A stretch of 8,930 nucleotides of DNA, from assembly GCA_964579415.1 (NCBI GenBank), contig CAZOGW010000123.1, positions 1 to 8,930 of the forward strand, in the 5' to 3' direction. Made by a program: the position numbers and the translations under genes. Below the pieces are notes generated by a model that was not told where the DNA came from, did not search any database, and saw only the letters and a list, made by a program, of their open reading frames with translations. This DNA is from CAZOGW01 sp964579415. GTDB taxonomy: Bacteria > Actinomycetota > Acidimicrobiia > Spongiisociales > UBA5794. This document shows, one piece after another, positions 6,794 through 8,930 of the stretch (position 1 is its first letter; every line of letters starts with the position of its first letter).

Positions 6794-7185
6794 TATGCCA
6801 GGCTCTCCGGGCCGAAGCCGTGCGGGAGCAGGTCATCCAACGCATGCGTCTTCGTCCGGCCCCCCTGGCCCTGGACTATCACGTGTTCGACACCGAACTC
6901 GCGCATGAGCTGGCGGCAGTTGCCGCAGGGGTAACACTCGTCGGCGTCGAGGCAGCCGACGGCGACGGTGCGCAGGTCCGTCTGACCGGCGGCGACGGCG
7001 GTGGAGATGGCGTTGGCCTCGGCGCAGATGGTGGACCCGAAGGCGGCGTTCTCGACGTTGGCGCCCTCGAACACCGAACCGTCGGCAGCGACCACCACCG
7101 CCCCCACCCGGAAACCCGAGTAGGGCGCGTAGGCCCGGGAAGCGACCACACGGGCAGCGTCGAGAAGGTCGCCCGGGTCGGTCAT
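6793..7185 (-). CDS. cdd: Cytidine deaminase
   Basis: This 130-residue cytosolic zinc enzyme of pyrimidine salvage deaminates cytidine and deoxycytidine to uridine and deoxyuridine. The length is typical for the homotetrameric form. Visible motifs are APYSGFRVGA near the N-terminus, substrate-binding NVEN (43-46), and the zinc/catalytic signature CAE (C54, E56) with PCGNCRQ (C87, C90). The ATG at 7185 overlaps the ftsY TGA as ATGA, indicating translational coupling and no independent promoter. The TAG stop immediately meets the inverted repeat at 6732-6793. The fit to the family is complete, with no missing catalytic residues. Confidence 0.96.
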   Translation of the reverse strand: MTDPGDLLDAARVVASRAYAPYSGFRVGAVVVAADGSVFEGANVENAAFGSTICAEANAISTAVAAGQTDLRTVAVGCLDADECYPCGNCRQLMREFGVEHVIVQGQGGRTKTHALDDLLPHGFGPESLA

Positions 7186-8240
7186 GATCCGAGCAGGGCG
7201 TCGACGAATTCGGAGGGGACGAACGGGACCAGGTCATCCAGCCCCTCCCCCACCCCGATCAGCTTCACCGGAATGCCCAACTCCTCCTCGATGGCGACCA
7301 CCACGCCGCCGCGGGCTGTGCCGTCCAGCTTGGTGATGACGATGCCGGTCACACCTACCGCCTCGGTGAAGGTGCGGGCCTGGTCGACGGCATTCTGCCC
7401 GGTGGTCCCGTCGAGGACCAGTAGCACCTCGTCGATCCCGCCCGCCTCCCGGCGCAGCACCCGGGCCACCTTGTCGAGCTCACCCATCAGGTTCGTCTTG
7501 GAGTGGAGGCGGCCGGCGGTATCGACGATGACGACGTCGACGCCGCGCGCCTTGGCGGCGTGATAGGCGTCATAGGCCACCGCCGCCGGGTCGGCACCCG
7601 ACTGCCCACCGACGACGTCCACCCCCACCCGGCTCCCCCATGTCTTGAGCTGGTCGCCGGCAGCGGCGCGGAAGGTGTCGGCGGCACCGAGCAGGACCGA
7701 GGTGCCCTCTCCCTGGAGGTGGTGCGCCAGCTTGGCGATGGACGTGGTCTTGCCGGTCCCGTTGACGCCGACGACGAGGACGACCGCCGGCTTGGTGGTA
7801 CGTTCAAGAGTGCGCGAGCGGCCCTCGAGGAGTCCTCCGAGCTGTCGCTGCAGTTCGGAGCGTACCGCGGCGGCGTCGGCCGGCCCGACCTTGCGCACCC
7901 GTTCCACAACGCTCGTCGCCGCCTTCACGCCCATGTCGGACGCCACCAGCGTGTCCTCCAGGTCCGTCCAAAACTCGGCGTCGAGGTCGCCGCGACGCAG
8001 CACCCCGGCCAGCCTGCCGGAAATGGCCTGGCGCGTCTTCCCCAGGCGCCCCCGCAGCCCTTCCGGCGCGGCAGGAGGCTTCTCGACGACTTCAGCGACC
8101 TCGGCGACCGCCGGCGTGATCTCGCCAGGCTCGACCGGCGGTGGCGCCTCGACGGCCCGGGCTCGTCGGACGAGCACGAAGGCGACGGCGCCGAGCACCA
8201 CCGCGGCGACGACCAGAGCAATGAGGACCACCGGGTCCAC
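7182..8240 (-). CDS. ftsY: Signal recognition particle receptor GTPase FtsY
   Basis: FtsY docks SRP-ribosome complexes at the membrane and hydrolyses GTP with Ffh during co-translational membrane-protein insertion. The 352-residue protein begins with a hydrophobic segment (about residues 4-25) ending in RRAR, a probable membrane anchor. A Pro/Glu/Ala-rich acidic linker (about 29-60) follows, then an N domain (about 60-150). The NG GTPase core shows the P-loop GVNGTGKTT (158-166), DTFRAAA (188-194), DTAGR (240-244), TKLDGTARGG (303-312) and GVGE (329-332), with the family C-terminus LVPFVPSEFVDALLG. GTG 8240 is the start, with GGAGGT ending 4-5 bases upstream. The N-terminal TM segment is commonly seen in actinobacterial FtsY. 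It shares an operon with cdd by a 4-base overlap. Confidence 0.96.
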   Translation of the reverse strand: MDPVVLIALVVAAVVLGAVAFVLVRRARAVEAPPPVEPGEITPAVAEVAEVVEKPPAAPEGLRGRLGKTRQAISGRLAGVLRRGDLDAEFWTDLEDTLVASDMGVKAATSVVERVRKVGPADAAAVRSELQRQLGGLLEGRSRTLERTTKPAVVLVVGVNGTGKTTSIAKLAHHLQGEGTSVLLGAADTFRAAAGDQLKTWGSRVGVDVVGGQSGADPAAVAYDAYHAAKARGVDVVIVDTAGRLHSKTNLMGELDKVARVLRREAGGIDEVLLVLDGTTGQNAVDQARTFTEAVGVTGIVITKLDGTARGGVVVAIEEELGIPVKLIGVGEGLDDLVPFVPSEFVDALLGS

Positions 8241-8270
8241 CGAAACCTCCAGAGAGCGGGAACGCCGGGA

Positions 8271-8299
8271 ATCCTAAACGGTCCCATGCCCGGACCGTC
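8271..8299 (-). promoter_or_regulatory. Candidate ftsY promoter with overlapping dyad
   Basis: Reading the minus strand, TAGGAT (8276-8271) is a reasonable -10, with GACGGT (8299-8294) 17 bases upstream as a weak -35. A transcript starting here would have a leader of roughly 25 bases carrying the GGAGGT site. A perfect 7-bp dyad, ACGGTCC at 8278-8284 with GGACCGT at 8292-8298, sits across the spacer and -35, where a repressor could bind or a short stem could form. The elements are seen; their activity is inferred. Confidence 0.35.
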
Positions 8300-8310
8300 G
8301 CAGCCATCGT

Positions 8311-8374
8311 CATCCTCCCCCGCAGCTTCGGTGGACCGTTTTCATCCTCCCCCGCCGCTTCGTGGGGTCGGTTT
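8311..8374 (+). repeat. 32-base tandem of the CATCCTCCCCCGC motif
   Basis: Two consecutive 32-base units begin with CATCCTCCCCCGCNGCTTCG (8311-8342 and 8343-8374). A third copy of the motif starts in register at 8375 as part of the longer duplication. Units one and two diverge after the motif (GTGGACCG versus TGGGGTCG). The hairpin potential seen in the later copies is partly lost here. They look like decaying or partial copies of the same repeat. Confidence 0.85.
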
Positions 8375-8595
8375 CATCCTCCCCCGCCGCTTCGGTGGGG
8401 GTGGTGGCCGATCGGCTCGCCCGGCGGCACAGAACCGGAGCGCGTGCACAGACTCGAAGCAGGTCGATCGGTCGGAGGGGTGGGGTTTCATCCTCCCCCG
8501 CCGCTTCGGCGGGGGAGGTGGCCGATCGGCTCGCCTGGCGGCACAGAACCGGAGCGCGTGCACAGACTCGAAGCAGGCCGATCGGTCGGAGGGGG
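8375..8595 (+). repeat. Two near-identical direct repeats, 114-base period
   Basis: Copy one (8375 to about 8478) and copy two (8489 to about 8592) differ at only four positions over about 104 bases, then diverge in the G-rich end. Each begins with CATCCTCCCCCGCCGCTTCGG, then continues through a shared segment containing GGCCGATCGGCTCGCC, GGCACAGAACCGGAGCGC and GACTCGAAGCAGG. In copy two the opening motif is a perfect 12-bp hairpin (8492-8503 with 8507-8518, loop CTT). In copy one the stem carries one G-U and one mismatch. There is no coding homology that I recognise. A duplicated intergenic repeat of the REP/BIME or minisatellite kind is the best description. Confidence 0.93.
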
Positions 8596-8659
8596 TCTTC
8601 GTCTGAGGTCCGCGTTGAGCTTGCCGCGAGGCTGTACAGGGAGCGCGATGAAGACCCCC
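8591..8659 (+). repeat. Inverted-repeat module, 13-base arms
   Basis: GGGGGTCTTCGTC (8591-8603) is complementary to GATGAAGACCCCC (8647-8659) except for one position, and the arms enclose 43 bases. The left arm begins within the G-run that ends the 114-base repeat. The size and terminal symmetry resemble a very short MITE or a large stem-loop. No flanking target duplication is evident. Confidence 0.55.
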
Positions 8660-8660
8660 C

Positions 8661-8800
8661 TCCCCCGACCGCCAAAGCCCGGCCGGGTACTCCCCCCCGT
8701 CAAAGCCCGGGGGGAGACAAAGCACGCCCCTCCCACCTTCCCCCTGTCTCCGCAAAGCCTCCGGCAGGTGTACTCCCCCCGTCAAAGCCCGGGGGGAGAT
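8661..8800 (+). repeat. Two diverged units of CAAAGCC-loop hairpins
   Basis: Two related units each hold a diverged first hairpin and a conserved second one. The first hairpins contain GCCAAAGCCC near 8671 and GCAAAGCCTCC near 8752. The second is CTCCCCCC...GGGGGGAG with GTCAAAGCCC in the loop. Its 8-bp stems are 8690-8697 with 8709-8716, and 8773-8780 with 8791-8798. GTAC precedes or overlaps both strong stems, and the strong hairpins repeat about 82 bases apart. There are no start-supported reading frames. These are structured intergenic repeats of unknown role. Confidence 0.8.
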
Positions 8801-8811
8801 GAAGTGGCCGA

Positions 8812-8836
8812 CCCCCGTGCCGCCGGGGCACGGGGG
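8812..8836 (-). terminator. Hairpin after the minus-strand partial gene
   Basis: A perfect 10-bp stem (8812-8821 with 8827-8836) has a 5-base loop and lies 11 bases beyond the stop codon of the gene at the right edge. It has no T-tract, but the stem is very strong and well placed to end or protect that transcript before the repeat island. Confidence 0.65.
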
Positions 8837-8847
8837 CCGGCATGGCG

Positions 8848-8930
8848 TCAGCAGGGGATGGCGGCGCGGATGGCGTCGGCCTCCTGGCGCAACTGGTCCG
8901 CCATCGCCGGGGTGAGCCCCGGCTGGGGGG
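8848..8930 (-). CDS. C-terminal fragment of an unidentified protein
   Basis: The minus strand is open from the right edge for 26 codons and ends at TGA (8850-8848), giving a tail containing MADQLRQEADAIRAAIPC. It is Ala/Arg/Glu-rich and probably helical, ending in Cys. I judge it a real gene end from three things: the open frame, a normal G/C-ending codon pattern, and a strong hairpin just after the stop. The fragment is too short to name. smc often precedes ftsY in actinobacteria, but this tail shows no recognisable Smc C-terminal ATPase motif. Confidence 0.6.
   Translation of the reverse strand, partial: PQPGLTPAMADQLRQEADAIRAAIPC

Noticed and set aside
8310..8785. Minus-strand frames across the repeat island giving Arg/Pro-rich repeated peptides
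   Set aside because: The peptides simply translate the 114-base repeat, with no good ribosome site or codon bias. The DNA is better explained as structured intergenic repeats.
8311..8800. Possible CRISPR array
   Set aside because: The repeats are G/C-rich, unevenly spaced (32, 32 and 114 bases), and the intervening segments are themselves repeated rather than unique spacers. No cas genes are nearby.
8241..8847. Possible SRP RNA or tRNA gene upstream of ftsY
   Set aside because: I saw neither the conserved GGAAGGAAGCA-type SRP loop region nor a tRNA cloverleaf with GGTTCRANYCY. Only the hairpin repeats are present.

Overview
The window is very GC-rich, with strongly G/C-ending codons, GTG starts next to good GGAGG sites, 4-base gene overlaps and G/C-rich hairpins lacking T-tracts. 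This suggests a high-GC actinobacterium. An uncultured Acidimicrobiia-like lineage is my guess, not something the sequence proves.

Positions 3-6728 (+ strand) hold an L-rhamnose uptake and catabolism cluster. In order it encodes the C-terminal bulk of a rhamnose-binding ABC lipoprotein (RhaS-like), a bifunctional L-rhamnulose-1-phosphate aldolase/lactaldehyde dehydrogenase (RhaEW type), a Pseudomonas-type L-rhamnose isomerase (RhaI), a rhamnulokinase (RhaB) and a DeoR-family regulator. Together these bind rhamnose outside the cell, isomerise it to rhamnulose, phosphorylate it, cleave it to DHAP plus L-lactaldehyde, and oxidise the lactaldehyde. The DeoR protein is the probable sugar-phosphate-responsive regulator. 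The rest of the ABC transporter probably lies to the left of the window.

Positions 6793-8240 (- strand) hold ftsY (SRP receptor GTPase) followed by cdd (cytidine deaminase), overlapping by 4 bases and converging on the rhamnose cluster. Positions 8241-8847 are about 600 bases with no credible gene. They contain a possible ftsY promoter overlapped by a dyad, then a dense cluster of G/C-rich hairpin repeats, including a 32-base tandem, a near-identical 114-base-period duplication and a 13-base inverted-repeat module. The right edge holds the last 26 codons of an unidentified minus-strand gene with a hairpin just after its stop.

The genes are recognisable and fairly ordinary. The unusual material is between them. 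A nine-unit heptamer array (GTACTTG/GTACTAA) lies directly before the rhaI ribosome-binding site. A second block of the same heptamer family is arranged as a 27-bp inverted repeat filling the junction between the DeoR gene and cdd. The hairpin-repeat island upstream of ftsY is the third. I saw no new enzymatic or defence system.
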